DNA of 64,000 nucleotides from Paramyrothecium sp. XJ0827 (lineage: Eukaryota > Ascomycota > Sordariomycetes > Hypocreales > Stachybotryaceae). Position numbers and translations under genes: made by a program. The notes under the pieces were generated by a model. That model was given only the letters and a program-made list of their open reading frames with translations, was not told the DNA's origin and made no database searches. Position 1 is the first letter of the stretch; each line of letters begins with the position of its first letter. The stretch covers positions 992,001 to 1,056,000 of the forward strand of contig JAJFPB010000011.1 of NCBI GenBank assembly GCA_020881915.1, read 5' to 3'. This document shows positions 21,648-33,181 of the stretch, piece after piece.

Positions 21648-24600
21648 CAGCGCTGACTTCAATTCAAGTAAGTCAAGTTTGGGGGTCCAACTTGATTACT
21701 TGAAATAAAATCGTCCATGGACTTACTTAACTTGAATTGAATTGATATACTTGAAATGAAGGTGCTGACCTGAGGCTCCAATAAAGCTATTAAACCTCCC
21801 CTCCCTCCCAACACACCAAATCCCCACCAAAGCTAACCACCTCACCCATAGTGATCGCTTGATGGCGTAGCCAGTTCGTAGACACTGCATCTCCTCTATT
21901 ATCTCGGGGCTTATGCTGTGCCTTTGCGAGCTTAACTTGGTTAACTTGGTGACACTGAACGTCCGCTCAGGGGCAACAGACATGGCAGGAATTGCCAGGA
22001 TGTCGAGGGCAAACTTGCTCAGACGTGGGTATTCTTCTTGATGATCCTTCCACCACAGGACGGGGTTCAAGTTCTCTCGCCGCACTGGCCCTTGCCTCAT
22101 GTAAACGCCAAGCTCGTCTTCTTCCTCCATCATGCACCGATCGCAGCTCTGCATCCACTGGTCAAATTGACTGGGCTCGTCTTGTCGCACCGCTTTCCCT
22201 GTCACCGTCCTCGATGTCTCGGGTTGCTCCTCACGTGGATAGTGCTGTTCAAAGAATTCCCGGACACTGCTTTTAGCGTCTCGTAGCCACACCATTTGCT
22301 CGTCGCTGGTCCAGTTCGCCTCAAGCCAAGACACGTTCCAGCGTGGGTGAAGAATAACGGCAGCCGGATAAAGTGGCGATTGGCCTAGTAGGCTGTAATA
22401 CTCATCGAGCTTTGACCAACAGTTCTTAATAGAGATCTGAACGCATCGTCGGTGATCATCAAGATTCTCATCTTGCAAAACTACATCAGTGTATTCCTCT
22501 CGAGCGTGCTGTGGCAAGTGTTTCTCTCGCCCGCGGCCCTGCTCAATTCGTTGAGTACTAGATCCTGAGAAACCGTTAGTCAAAGAAGCTTGAAGAGAAC
22601 GAAGACGGAGTCGTACTTTTGATTGCCGAGACCCTGAAATTTCTCAGCTCACTGATGCAACTATCAGGTGACGAGAATCAGGTTTTGTTCCTCGAAGAAA
22701 TTGAGCAAGTACTCCATTCCAATCATTACTTCCCACAAGGCGCCGTGGCGTCCTTCTTTGGCCCAACCCTGGCACCTCATGGTGATCTCATGGAGCGGTT
22801 TGAGTAGACTCTGTATCTCCGCCAACAGAAGCCAGTCCTGTGGTGAAAGCTGATCTTGGACAGGCACCCGCTGTCGGGGCTCTGACGTCTTCGTTTCGAG
22901 ATACGCAATGAAATGGTCAATGTGCTCTCGCTTTCGAATGGCACGCTGGATCATCAGAAAGGTTGAATTCCATCTGGTTTCATTATTTTGCATCAGCTCG
23001 AGGTCGATGGCAGCTCGCTCCTCTTCAAAGAGTTGATAGCCGTCTTCATCATTCTGGTCACAAGCCAGAGATTTCATCTGCTCTCTCCGTTGCGGGGAAG
23101 CCGTGACGAACCGGACGATGTTATGCAGCTTGCCCACCGCTCCCCGTTTCCGCCAGAGCCGAAGCTCACGCTCTTCAACTTGGAAAGCCGCCTAGGTGAA
23201 GGCTTCTCGCTCAAACGAGTCAGGACCTTCTCCCCAGAGAAAGGCTCGAGCTGCAAGGTTAAGAATGTGCCCAAAGCATCTTGTTCAATGATTTCTAATA
23301 TCTTCTTCCGCCATGCAGGATACAGTTGACGATAGAGGCTCGTCAAGCATGTATCATTGGACGAGGCGTTATCGCAGACACCCGCGCCAGTCCTATCTCG
23401 TATCCCATACTCGCCCAAGATATCATATATTGTCGCTGCTTGGTTGTCTCCGGAATGGGATCCCCATACACGGCGCAGAGCAAGGAGTCGCACTTGATAG
23501 GAGGCGTGGAGGCCAAGGAAAGCGTACCGGTTTGGAGAAGTCCATAGGTCAAAGCTAAAGCTAACCCTTGTGACCGCCTTCTGCAATTGACTTGATATTA
23601 CTCCCTTCTTTACCTCGAATAATTTCCGCATAGTATCACGCACTGACTGCCGACTCCACGGTACCTCTTTTGCTAATAATGCATCGTGTAAATCGAGCAT
23701 TCGGCGCAAGTACGGATTCGATGGCGCCGTGAATGGAAGATTGGCAGTAACGATCCAGCCGACCGTCAACTCCTTCGCTTTATTGACATTCGATCTTGCA
23801 GTAGGAGACTCCAAGCAACGCCGCCGAAGGTGGGTGAATGTCAGCGCGAGACGAATACGAATCTTCATCCGCATTGTCATCCGCATTGTCATCCGTCTCG
23901 GTGATCATATGAGACCTACCTCCCGTAAGACAATGGAAAAGTAATAAAGATCAGCCTCGTATAGATATCATTTACCTTCGGAGGTGCTCAATTGGCGATG
24001 TTGTATTTGTGGCGACGAATAATGATCTCTTGCCTCGTTCATCCCATTTCGAGCATACCCAGTAGGTCTGCAACGTCCGTAAATCAGGACTGACTTCTGT
24101 GAGAAAGAAGACATGGGCTTAGATCCAGCTCCTTCGACCTTTGCGATTCTTATTGGCAATGTATTCTTCTGGTATATATTTCTTGCAGCCGATCTGGACA
24201 GTTGGGAGGTCGGCGAGGGTCGTTCTTCCAGCTTCAGTCTTGATGGACGCAGCGTCAAGCTGCTGCTTGAGTAATTTGCGCTGGCCACTAATTCCCAGAA
24301 GCGATTCTAACGACTGTTGTTGTGCTGCCATAGCGGGTTACCGGCGAATCGCGGAATACAGATGCTTCTGATCAGGGAGCGACGTTAATTCTGAACCAGG
24401 TGTTTCCACCACGCGAGCGAACGCAAAACACGTAGTCGCGCCACCCCTGCCCGCATTCCTGTGTTCCATTGGTGTAATCAACTGGGGTACCACACTCAAT
24501 TGATTACCCTATGCCTGGGACTCTGACCAGCCTCGACATTCACAGGGCTGTCGCATAGGAAAATCCATAAAATCTAGTATTTCAAGTAAATCAAGTTTGA

Positions 24601-24697
24601 AGCATTATGAACTTGCTTACTTGAAATAAACTGGGTCATCGACTTACTTGACTTACTTGAAATACTTGACTTGATACTTGAATTGAGGTCAGCGCTG
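21648..24697 (-). mobile_element. hAT element B, degraded
   Basis: CAGCGCTGAC, a pyrimidine, then TCAATTCAAGTA marks both ends in inverted orientation (from 21648 and from 24697 inward). Inside each end are many AAGTCAAGT/ACTTGACTT motifs, likely subterminal transposase sites. It spans about 3.05 kb with a broken minus-strand hAT transposase gene. No 8-bp duplication is visible just outside (CTTCAAAG versus GATTGAGG). A weak resemblance continues outward on both sides (TTGTGGTT), so the true termini may lie further out. Confidence 0.75.
21723..24331 (-). pseudogene. hAT transposase of element B
   Basis: The ATG at 24331 starts a short N-terminus and BED-like finger (SWI-stop-AHVFFLTEV, YWVCSKWDERGK). 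The core follows at 23892-23074 (VSFSFDLWTSPNRYAFLGLH, GVCDNASSNDTCLTSLYRQL), then KLHNIVRFVTASPQRREQMK and NNETRWNSTFLMIQRAIRKR (23137-22664), then the dimerisation domain (WWKDHQEEYPRLSKFALDIL, 22583-21723). Breaks seen: TAA at 24119-24121 (CAA expected), TAG at about 23192-23194 (CAG expected), and a frameshift near 23270 before CFGHILNLAARAFLWGE. The segment 22664-22584 may be one or two introns. Both stops are CpA to TpA changes, as RIP would produce. The gene is dead. Confidence 0.85.
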
Positions 24698-25736
24698 GAT
24701 TGAGGTGGTCTCGGCGTGGGTTGTGGTTCGGGAACAACGCGCACTTACTTGGGTAGTAGTGGCCTCAGGGTAAGTCGAGGTTGTGTTGGAAGAACTGAGT
24801 CCCCCATGACTTAAGGACCAATATTAAAGTTCAAGTCCTACGATTAAGGTTCAAAGTCCTAGATGGGTTCACTCAGATATATAATGGTCCGAAGGCATCT
24901 CATTGAGATCAGAACAACTTAACCAAGAATAATTACAATCATCATAACATCAATTACATTTTATCCAAGTGCATTCAGCACCACTGCGTAATCTGAACAA
25001 CACAGTGACGAGATATGCGTGAGCCTTAACCTGCCACCCGGCAACACAGATGGAAGTTGAAAGAAAATTGCAAAAAATGAGGTGTAGGCATAAGTCATAA
25101 AAAGGATAAATTTGGAAATGCTTCATAATAAAGAAAGATTCGGGCTGAGGCCCTAGTACCATTATGTTGGAGATCACAAATGTGAGACGACCAAGTCGGT
25201 GGCAAGGTGTGGAACAAGGTGGAACATTCCACGGAGGTGGTGCCTGTATATAAACAGTAGTTCTCCTACTGCATATTTTGAATGAATCAAGAAATATGAA
25301 TCTTCCCATTTCAACAGCTGACTCGGCCGCAATGTGACAATAGCATCCGTATACGTCGCGAGGCCTGTCATCTTGATAAAGTTGCGAAGGCACCAAGAGG
25401 ATCGGATACCCTCTATGAAGTCACATTTAGCCAAGAACAAAGAGATAGCTTGATCGCTGCTCCCTTCCTCCTAATCGACACAACGGAAATTACTACACGC
25501 TGTGAAGTCTAAGAGCGCGGTCGTCTACATGGTTGGCACGGGCCTTCGTGGAAGAAACGCGGCGCATTTCCAGAGGGGAAATTCGGGGTAAGAAAATGGA
25601 GATTCTGATTGGTACAGAAGTGGAAATGCGCCGCATTTCTGGTCTACATTCTTGAGTAGGGTTTCATGACGTTTGGTTAACATGGCCAGAGAAATGTACT
25701 CTATTTGTTTTAATATACATTTCATCATCCAAGGCC
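24698..25736. other. Intergenic, right flank of hAT B
   Basis: No supported gene. Overlapping minus-strand frames at 24950-25440 lack recognisable domains. An 88-codon frame ending at 25174 reads ITLRPSQLLKWEDSYFL-like sequence but has no assignable function. Confidence 0.4.
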
Positions 25737-27740
25737 TCAGTCATCTAGCTCAACTACTGAACAACTACTCGGTGACGGTGCATCTAGGCTGCGCTGGGAT
25801 GACGCAGAATCAAACAGTTCCTTGCCAAACTTTTCCAACAGAAACTTCTGCACATCCTCATTCCCTCCATTTCCTATCACTAACCCCTCCGCGTCTCCAT
25901 CAATCTTGAGGCCCTCAAGGCTCGTAGCTCTCGACAAAGCAACGTAGACCTGACCCTCGGCAAAAGCCCTAGACAAGTTGACGATGACGCGGTTCAGAGT
26001 CATGCCCTGGCTCATGTGAACGCTGATAGCCCATCCCGGCAGAAGCGGAATCTGCGTCCGGTGAAGCAGAGAATACGGCTCTTTGCCGTATGAGTTGACC
26101 ATGCAGTTAGCAAAGATGGTACGTGTCTTGCCGTTTTGAAATTTCACAACCGGCCATTTCGTCGCCTTGAACTTGGCGATCTGGACCTCCCTGAGCTTCG
26201 CGTGCTCCCCGTTGATGATCTGCCAGGGCGGAGATATGTCATCCTTGCGTCTGGCCCTTGGCAAAACTTTAGGATCGTAGTCTTCAAACCCGCAGATTAT
26301 GCCCTGGCTCCCGTTGCACAGCCCTGCCGAGATGCTCAGGTTGACCTGCAGCACGACCAGCATACCCACCCGCAGGATGACCTCTGGTTGCAACCGGTGG
26401 TCCCTGCAGGCAGCCAGTGTTCCGTCCGAGTTCCGCTTGTTGTAGTGATATAGGTGCTCGTGTTTTGGGTTCCATTCGAACTCGTCTATCGCCTGGTAGT
26501 CGACTGTGGGCGTCTTTAGTTTGTTGAAGTTCTCCCGGTTCACCTTGTTGACTTCATGCTTCATGCAGAGCAGTTGGGCTGCCCCGCCGACCTTGCATGG
26601 ATGGTCCATGAGGGTCTTTGTCTCGTCTCGTGAAAAGGGAATGCCAAGTCGGCATTTCTGCAGCATTTGAATGAAGGTCTGGTCCTTCTGGCGATGAATC
26701 TCTCGGAGGTGGACGTGCTCAAATTTGGCCTTCTTCCAGGCCATGCTCTTGAATGCCCATTTGTCCGTCTCTTCGAATGGGCCGTGACATTCGTCGCAAT
26801 TGAACTCGGTATCGTCATCGTTAGGGAGCATCTCTCCTCCGCACAAGTAGCAGAACTGGAACGGCTTCACTGGCGGTAGCTGGCAGAAGTCGCCCGTTAC
26901 GATCAACTGCAGGCCTCCAAATGGGGGCGGGTCTCTCTCCATCCTGTCCTCGTAGTCATTCCAGCACCTAACGGCCGTGATGCAGTGATTCATGCGCTCG
27001 AGGTGGTGGTTCTCGACCATGCTGATCTCGTCAATGATGAGCACGTCCGTGCCCTTGATGCGCTTCCTGATGTGCTTGCGGAAGCCTTCCTTGATGAGCC
27101 TGTTGAGGTCGTACTTGAAGTGATCGGGCGTCCAGCCCATGTACGACCATGTCGACATGCCGTTGACCTGCAGGGCGGCTCTCCCAGTGGGTGCAACGAT
27201 ATTGACGATCTTGCCCATGTCTTCCAGCTTCTTGACGACGGCCTTGAGCACGGTGGATTTGCCACAGCCGGCAGAGCCGGTGTAGAACACGTTGCGGCCG
27301 CGCAGGATTAGGTCGACGACATCTTGCTGCTCCTTGCACAGCGTCGGCTCGGTATCCGGCTTGTCCATGGGATTCGCCGAAATTCCTTGGACGCGAGGTT
27401 TTGCTTGAGACGGTGACTCATCTTCCTCGTCATCGCTGAGGGATGAGATTGACAGGAAGCCATCGTCATCATGCTCAATCTGATCGGGTAACTGGGATCG
27501 TTGCGCTTTGGGGGTGGGCTCACTGTCCGAGTCCGAGTCGGATGAGATGTCGATGATAGCCTCGGGGGACGGACGAGACGGCGTCATGCTGGCTCCATAC
27601 AGTCGCTTCCTCTTGGTGCCAGCCATGCTTGAGCGGGGGGAGGGAGTCGCGGGCGTGATGGGCGCTTGTGGTGAGAAATGGATTTCATCCTTGGCGAAAG
27701 ACAATAAGGGGATCCTGGGGCTGGGGGTTGGTTGTGCCAT
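25737..27740 (-). CDS. PIF1-family DNA helicase with inserted zinc ribbon
   Basis: Intact single exon of 667 aa from the ATG at 27740. Residues 1-130 are acidic and disordered, with AIIDISSDSDSDSE, which resembles a SUMO-interaction motif. The helicase starts near 135 (LCKEQQDVVDLILRGRNVFY). Walker A is GSAGCGKST (about 155-163), Walker B IIDEISMV, motif III GDFCQLPPVKP. Directly after motif III lies an insert with CYLCGGEM and CDECHGPF, a probable four-Cys zinc ribbon. Motifs IV-VI end with WAISVHMSQGMTL and GQVYVALSRATSLEGL. PIF1 enzymes unwind DNA 5' to 3' and act at G-quadruplexes, telomeres and mitochondrial DNA. No Helitron Rep motifs or second helicase domains are nearby, so this is a free-standing helicase. 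Whether it is the housekeeping PIF1 or an accessory copy cannot be told here. Confidence 0.92.
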   Translation of the reverse strand: MAQPTPSPRIPLLSFAKDEIHFSPQAPITPATPSPRSSMAGTKRKRLYGASMTPSRPSPEAIIDISSDSDSDSEPTPKAQRSQLPDQIEHDDDGFLSISSLSDDEEDESPSQAKPRVQGISANPMDKPDTEPTLCKEQQDVVDLILRGRNVFYTGSAGCGKSTVLKAVVKKLEDMGKIVNIVAPTGRAALQVNGMSTWSYMGWTPDHFKYDLNRLIKEGFRKHIRKRIKGTDVLIIDEISMVENHHLERMNHCITAVRCWNDYEDRMERDPPPFGGLQLIVTGDFCQLPPVKPFQFCYLCGGEMLPNDDDTEFNCDECHGPFEETDKWAFKSMAWKKAKFEHVHLREIHRQKDQTFIQMLQKCRLGIPFSRDETKTLMDHPCKVGGAAQLLCMKHEVNKVNRENFNKLKTPTVDYQAIDEFEWNPKHEHLYHYNKRNSDGTLAACRDHRLQPEVILRVGMLVVLQVNLSISAGLCNGSQGIICGFEDYDPKVLPRARRKDDISPPWQIINGEHAKLREVQIAKFKATKWPVVKFQNGKTRTIFANCMVNSYGKEPYSLLHRTQIPLLPGWAISVHMSQGMTLNRVIVNLSRAFAEGQVYVALSRATSLEGLKIDGDAEGLVIGNGGNEDVQKFLLEKFGKELFDSASSQRSLDAPSPSSCSVVELDD

Positions 27741-28218
27741 GGCCACTGGAGGCGGTGGTGACCGTCATGTACTGAGGCCCATGAGCAGTACCAAGAGCAG
27801 CGAGAGGGAGGAAACTGTTGGATGTTAGATACCATACAAGCCCGGCCCCTGTTTATGTTTATGTATATTTAAGCACAGCCCTAGAATGGCATGTGGACAT
27901 GGGATAGGGTACCTGGCCGTCAATTGAATCGAGATTTTTGGACAGATGAGGTCATTGCATAGCCAACGTTGCCGGTGCGCAACCGGAGACGCGATGCGGG
28001 CTCCCTTGAGGCCTTGACGCGTTAAATGGTCACGTGAACAAATAATTGGATTAGGTTTACCTCAGCAGCGCTCAGGCCGGCCCGGCGGGGGGGGGGGCTC
28101 CCTGGATCAGCCGGTAGCGTTAGGCGCCACGGATACCAGCTGATTCCATGTCAGCACTTTTCCTTCATTCACCTCCTGAACAGGACAAAGACACTACTAC
28201 ACCCGCTACAGTCACATC
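27741..28218. other. Promoter side of the PIF1 gene; poly-G run
   Basis: No gene. A run of 11 G lies at 28087-28097, a place where length is easily miscalled. The stretch just upstream of the helicase ATG likely holds its promoter; no element is identifiable. Confidence 0.5.
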
Positions 28219-28473
28219 TCACTTCTGGCATTTGGTATATATCACTTTCGATGGCGTCTCCGGCGCCAGATAGACCTTGCTCATGACCGAAACCCCGCAT
28301 TCTTCATCTACTTGAAACCTGAAGCTTTCCCGGACGCCGTCTGGGCTCTGATCTGCCTGTTGGATTAGTGATAGCGCCTCGATAAAAGAAACGTGTATTT
28401 TGTGGGTCCCCGGATATATCAATACCGGGTGTGGCGGGGAAAACAGAGACAGAAATGTTACGAGCCCTGATTT
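28219..28473 (-). pseudogene. C-terminal fragment of an unidentified protein
   Basis: A minus-strand frame without ATG reads VLIYPGTHKIHVSFIEALSL, then QQADQSPDGVRESFRFQVDE, then GVSVMSKVYLAPETPSKVIY, and stops at 28219. Its even composition and charged-hydrophobic alternation look like genuine protein, perhaps a last exon, but no family is recognised. No matching upstream exon is found. Confidence 0.35.
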
Positions 28474-29032
28474 TGCCAGATGTCTTATTGGATGTGTGTA
28501 TGTTCTGAGTTGAGTTGTGTTGGATACGCAGCTATAAGATGGGGTGAGCGTATTAAGATGTGGAGCAGAATGTTGTGATGTTATTGATTGTCGACTTCAT
28601 TCTCTTTTATCAGTCTGTCAGGGAGGGGTTGGCTCAACTCCCCCTCCTTTTCTGGATACAATGATAATATTGTGATAAAGGACGTGATAAAGGAAAGTGG
28701 AGCCGCCAATCTAACAATATTAGATTGACGTCAATATGCATTGCAGGAGGCGCTAGATTGAAGGCCTCCCGGTTATAAGGATACTAGCGGTTTGTTGTTC
28801 GAACGCGTCAGAAGACCGCCGCCCCCGCACGAATAAAACAAGCAAGAACACTACAATCTTATATCAATACTATCCTGTGAATCACGATATACTGAACTCA
28901 CCTTACAGCGAAATTGCTATAACCAGTACACATCTAACAGATAACGCCGCGACTTCGTGAGTGTATCCTCACCAGGTCAGTTCTGTGACCGTGTCCGGAA
29001 ACGTCGACATCCACACTAGACTCCCAACCAAG
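28474..29032. other. 5' region of the MYND gene
   Basis: No gene. The frame of the MYND protein stays open upstream of its ATG from 28961, but only a GTG stands there. GTGAGTGT at 28957-28964 could instead be an intron donor in the 5' leader. Confidence 0.4.
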
Positions 29033-30067
29033 ATGCCGCGTATGAATCTGGGCCTTCCCTACAACCATTGTAACCACCGGCCATGTCAGGTTGGCTTTCA
29101 GAGCCCTAACCTCCTCCGCTGCAGTGGTTGTCATGTCGTCAAGTATTGTGGCCAGCCGCACCAAAAGGCCGACCGACCCCAGCACAAGGTCCAATGCAAC
29201 CCAATAAAGCAGACCAGAGATAAGGTCTTAGAGGAAGAGGAAAAGCTGCGGATCAATCCCGGCGCAGACACAGACGGGAACCCTTTCGACAACGCCGTAG
29301 GCCTTTTCTGGTTCTTCAAAAGCACTCGCCCTTACATGCAAGCTCGCTTTGACTACATCACTGCCGTTCTCAATGTCCGCACCGGCGAAGCCGCCGAGAT
29401 CGCACTCGACCATTCCCTCGACCTGCTTCGTCTCTGCCGAGGCGACAATTTACGCGTTCGTTCCCAGGTTCCTGCGCTGTATCTCCGGCTTGGGAGGGAC
29501 CAGGATGCATACGATTTCATCAAATGGTATGCTGTCAGAGGCGACTCGCACTATGACTGGCGCGATATGAACTTGCCGTTTCTCGACATGCATGGAGAGG
29601 ATGCGTTTGAGGCTGTCGACGAGAAGCCCCACCACATCGAGTTGACCTTCTTCATGGCCTTGACGCTCATCAAGATTCGTTTGATGAAGGACTTAGAGTC
29701 CCTCCAAGGATTCTTGCAGGGTAATCCTAACGCGACAGGGGAAGCTAGGTATGATCATCTGCAGGAGGAGGCGATGAGCGATATACTTCTCAGACGGCCG
29801 GACATTGTCGCGCAAGACAACTACGAGGAGACCATCGCTGAGCTGCGGCGCCAGGCACTACAGTTGTATAGGATAGTCAAGGAAAAGAATCCACATTTCT
29901 GGCCGGGCATCATGAATCCGAACCTATACGCTCAGAGTGTGCCGACGATTTATACTTTCGGATCACGAGAGGAGGCTGTGCTCGTTTTTCGGAACTCATG
30001 GTACTCGTGGTCAGAGACAGAAGTGGCCATACAGTTTATCAGAGGGGTTATACGCGACGATGCGTAA
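29033..30067 (+). CDS. MYND-type zinc finger protein
   Basis: Intact single exon of 344 aa from the ATG at 29033 (context ACCAAGATGCC). Near the N-terminus (about residues 13-55) it has a MYND finger: CNHRPCQVGF, then LLRCSGCHVVKYCGQPHQKA and HKVQC, giving the C-x2-C, C-x2-C, C-x3-C/H order of the family. MYND fingers mediate protein-protein contacts. The remaining 290 residues are mostly helical, possibly TPR-like (LDLLRLCRGDNLRVRSQVPA, LYLRLGRDQDAYDFIKWYAV), ending WYSWSETEVAIQFIRG. There is no SET domain, so methyltransferase activity is not implied. Such MYND proteins of 350-450 aa are common in ascomycetes and mostly unstudied. No damage is visible. Confidence 0.9.
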   Translation: MPRMNLGLPYNHCNHRPCQVGFQSPNLLRCSGCHVVKYCGQPHQKADRPQHKVQCNPIKQTRDKVLEEEEKLRINPGADTDGNPFDNAVGLFWFFKSTRPYMQARFDYITAVLNVRTGEAAEIALDHSLDLLRLCRGDNLRVRSQVPALYLRLGRDQDAYDFIKWYAVRGDSHYDWRDMNLPFLDMHGEDAFEAVDEKPHHIELTFFMALTLIKIRLMKDLESLQGFLQGNPNATGEARYDHLQEEAMSDILLRRPDIVAQDNYEETIAELRRQALQLYRIVKEKNPHFWPGIMNPNLYAQSVPTIYTFGSREEAVLVFRNSWYSWSETEVAIQFIRGVIRDDA

Positions 30068-30468
30068 ACGTACAGCAATGAAAAACTCTACGGATATTCT
30101 ATTTAGGAACAACTTATATATTTTAGCCTTGACTTTGGTATCTTATGCAATGTTAATGGGCCCGGCGGCGAAACGCTGAGAACCCATGTGCGGCTATACG
30201 TTTGTGCGTTTATTTGTTTGTTTGAAAGAAGATGATGCTGAAGATGTTTGGGCTTTGTTGACGCACGATAGGATATGTATTGTTGCTGGCTAAAGTCGCA
30301 GTCGCCAATGGATGTATGGGTTTCCTGGAGTACTCGTGAATTTCGCGCTCTTTTCCCCGTCCGCAGTCGCAATTGTGTTCCTTGAGTGGCTGTTGTTTTA
30401 AAAGTTCGACCTCGCTGTTGTGGAAATTTTTGCGTTTCAGCATATGTTATGTTATGTTATGTTATGTA
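30068..30468. other. 3' flank of the MYND gene; short pentanucleotide repeat
   Basis: No gene. TATGT repeats (five units, about 30443-30467) end at the TA where the pogo element is inserted. Confidence 0.55.
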
Positions 30469-33179
30469 CTCGGGGGGTCTAAATCAGTCAACCCCCCAAC
30501 CTAGCTCCACTAGGTCGGGGGGGACACCGACCGGGAAAAAACTCGTCGACCGGGAAAAGGGAAAGGGTACTTAATTTAGTATGTAGGCTCCACCCCAAAA
30601 AATGTCACCATTCTTTAGCGCATATCCCCGATAATGCAACCAACCAACCCTCTTCCCCACCCTCTAGATGGCTCCTTACGCGTGTCTCACGACAACGCGT
30701 TAGACGTGTCCTTTGTACAATTATCACCACAACATCACCAATTTACATCCAATAATCTTCGAATATGGATTCTCCTGACTCTGAGCAAGCTGTAATACAA
30801 AGATGGCTGCATCCAGTGACTGGGAAGTCAATTTTTCGCGATCTACACAGGAAAATCTGGAGCAGCGAACTGTCGCGGCTGCCGAGTTATATTCAATCGC
30901 ATATTTCCCGACCATTAAGGCAGCTGCGGATATGTTTCGAGTGCCATATAAACGCCTTTGGTCACGGCTTCAAGGCCATCATACTGTTCGAGAAGAATGG
31001 AGGCCAAAACACGCTTTTATCGCAGGAAGAAGAGGCAGAGGTGCTAATGTGGGCACACCGCCGCATTATTCAGGGACACCACATCAAGTGCCGAGCTTTA
31101 CAACAACACGCCAACATCATCTTAGCCACCAGAGATTCCAACCAAAAAGCCTCTCAAAAATGGGCTTCCCGGTTTATTCAAAGGAATTCCAATATATTCA
31201 AACGTACCCGAAGTACCACCCGTGAAGCCAAGCGAAAAGCCGGTGCAAAAAGAGCAATTTTAGAGGTCTTCTACACTGAATGGGACAAATTCATCACGAA
31301 GAACCGGATTTTGCCTCAGAATATGTGGAATTTCGACGAGACCGGCTTTATGGTTGGTTATCTTCAACATGGGACCTTCATTTGGACCTTCAATGAGGTG
31401 GAAAAGCCAGAATTAACAGATTCACATGATCTTGTCTCTGTTTCTGCTGTCGAAGCGATTTCTGCAGCCGGAGAGACAATTCCTTCCTTCCTGATCCTTC
31501 CAGGAGTCAATATTCCCGTTCATTGGGTTCAAAATGCACTGGAAGAAGGCACAGTGCTTACAACGAGCCCTAAGGGCTATATCAATGACATCCTCGCGAT
31601 TGAATGGGTCAAACACTTCGAACTTCACACTCGACCAGCAAATCCGGTGGAAAAACGCGCTCTTTGATGGATAACTGCGAAAGTCATTATACTGAGGAAT
31701 TAGTGCATGTCTGCCTCGCACACAACATCGAGGAGGTCTCCCTCTTCCACCCAAAGTCACACATCTCCTTCAACCTCTCGATGTTGGGGTTTTTCAACCG
31801 TACAAGCACTGGCATCAAGCTGTTCTCTATCGGGAGATCGCTGACGGCGCCTCTGACTTCAACAAAAGCGACTTCCTCTTCCACCTTCAAGAAATACGGA
31901 AACGCACATTCAAGCAATCAACAATCCTCTCAGCATGGCGAAAATGCGGCCTTTTTCCCTTCAATCCCTCTGTAGTTCTTGACCAGCTTCAGGATCCGTT
32001 ATCTTCTCTAACTGTTATGGTAGATGAACGCGATCTTCCCGGCTTCGTTGAAGAAGGCAGTCTCTCGCAGTCGAACGACCCATCAAACGAGCCCTCCAAC
32101 AGCGTAAATTTTGAAGTACGAACACCCGAGACAATACGCATTGACTGGCACAATGCGTCCACGCCTCCATTCAATTTACGCTATATACAGCGGTATAACT
32201 CGTTCGTTGAGTGCAGACTTGAGAGCTCAGTGATATCACAGGTGCCGTTGACGCCGAGTGTGACCCGTTTGTTCACAAAGGTGCGGAAAGCCGGTTATTC
32301 GCTTGCCTTGAACGGCATTATAGCTACACGCGAGATGCGCCTACTCAAGCAGAAGATACTCGATCGAACACAACGTCAAGGCGAGACGGGCCTCGTGGGA
32401 CGATACGGCCCAATTACTATGGGAGATGCCAGGCTCCGTGTAGCCAGAGATGAGCATAACCGCCGAGCTGCACAAGAAGATGAGGAAAGACGTCTTTTTA
32501 GGCGTACAGCGCGCGCCGAGGCAGCCTACATTCGCCGTTGGCTGCAACAAGTGAGGCATACAGTCCGGAATAGCATCACATCAACAACACACGAACAGGT
32601 GGTCTTCCAAGGGCGCTGGCAGAAGAACCACCGCCGTGAATATCTTAGTGATACAGCACTGCTTTGTTCACGGTACCAGGTTATCCGAGAGCTCCAGGAC
32701 CTAGGCTGCCATCACAGCAAAGTCATCACTTGGCCCGAAAAATACGACCGCAAGGGCATCAACGCTGCAGTCGAGCTTCTTGTTGGGGAGATCGAACAAC
32801 GAGCTGCCTCCCGCCGATTATTGCAGCTTGAAACAGAAGGCTATGAGATTATAGGGGAAAACACACTGGAAAACGAGGGAGATGAGTTCTATGTCCCAAA
32901 GGATGAAAGAGACAGCCTAGCTAGTTATTTTGATACCCAAAACACCCTTATTGAGGATGACGATGATGCCGTTGACGGCCAGTCTGATAACTGCATTTTT
33001 GTGGAAGGTGGGTAAAGCTATGCATCTAGCCAGAAAATCGAAGTACATTGTCGACCATATAAAAATATGTGAAGAGCCATGTACCTAGTTTTCCCCGGTC
33101 GACGAGTTTTTTCCCGGTCGGTGTCCCCCTCGACCTAGTGGAGCTAGGTTGGGGGGTTGACTGATTTAGACCCCCCGAG
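30469..33179 (+). mobile_element. pogo/Fot1-like element with TA duplication
   Basis: The element starts CTCGGGGGGTCTAAATCAGT and ends with the inverse. The ends match over about 90-100 bp (to GTCGACCGGG and the AAAA after it), and TA stands on both sides (30467-30468, 33180-33181), as expected for Tc1/mariner/pogo transposition. It is 2711 bp with one broken plus-strand transposase gene. The right flank opens into a reading frame of unknown nature (33182-33436). A decayed relative of this terminal repeat is found alone at 54.87-54.95 kb. Confidence 0.93.
30803..33015 (+). pseudogene. pogo-like DDE transposase, frameshifted
   Basis: The N-terminus is a pipsqueak/CENP-B-like HTH (ENLEQRTVAAAELYSIAYFP, TIKAAADMFRVPYKRLWSRL). 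The frame shifts near 30992 into NGGQNTLLSQEEEAEVLMWA. The core has NMWNFDETGFMVGYL, with the first Asp. Near 31660 another shift leads to LLMDNCESHYTEELVHVCLA (second Asp). A third near 31748 leads to KVTHLLQPLDVGVFQPYKHW (third catalytic position), then a long C-terminal tail to 33015 with a helical region (FRRTARAEAAYIRRWLQQVR). Three single-base shifts break the gene. An alternative start at 30765 is in another frame. The element could move only with a transposase from elsewhere. Confidence 0.87.
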
Positions 33180-33181
33180 TA

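Noticed and set aside
25737..27740. Helitron origin for the PIF1 helicase
   Set aside because: No HUH Rep motif, no CTRR-type 3' end with hairpin, and no TC start nearby.
26136..27828. Many long plus-strand frames across the helicase gene
   Set aside because: They are antisense shadows of a strongly coding, GC-rich gene and show no domains.
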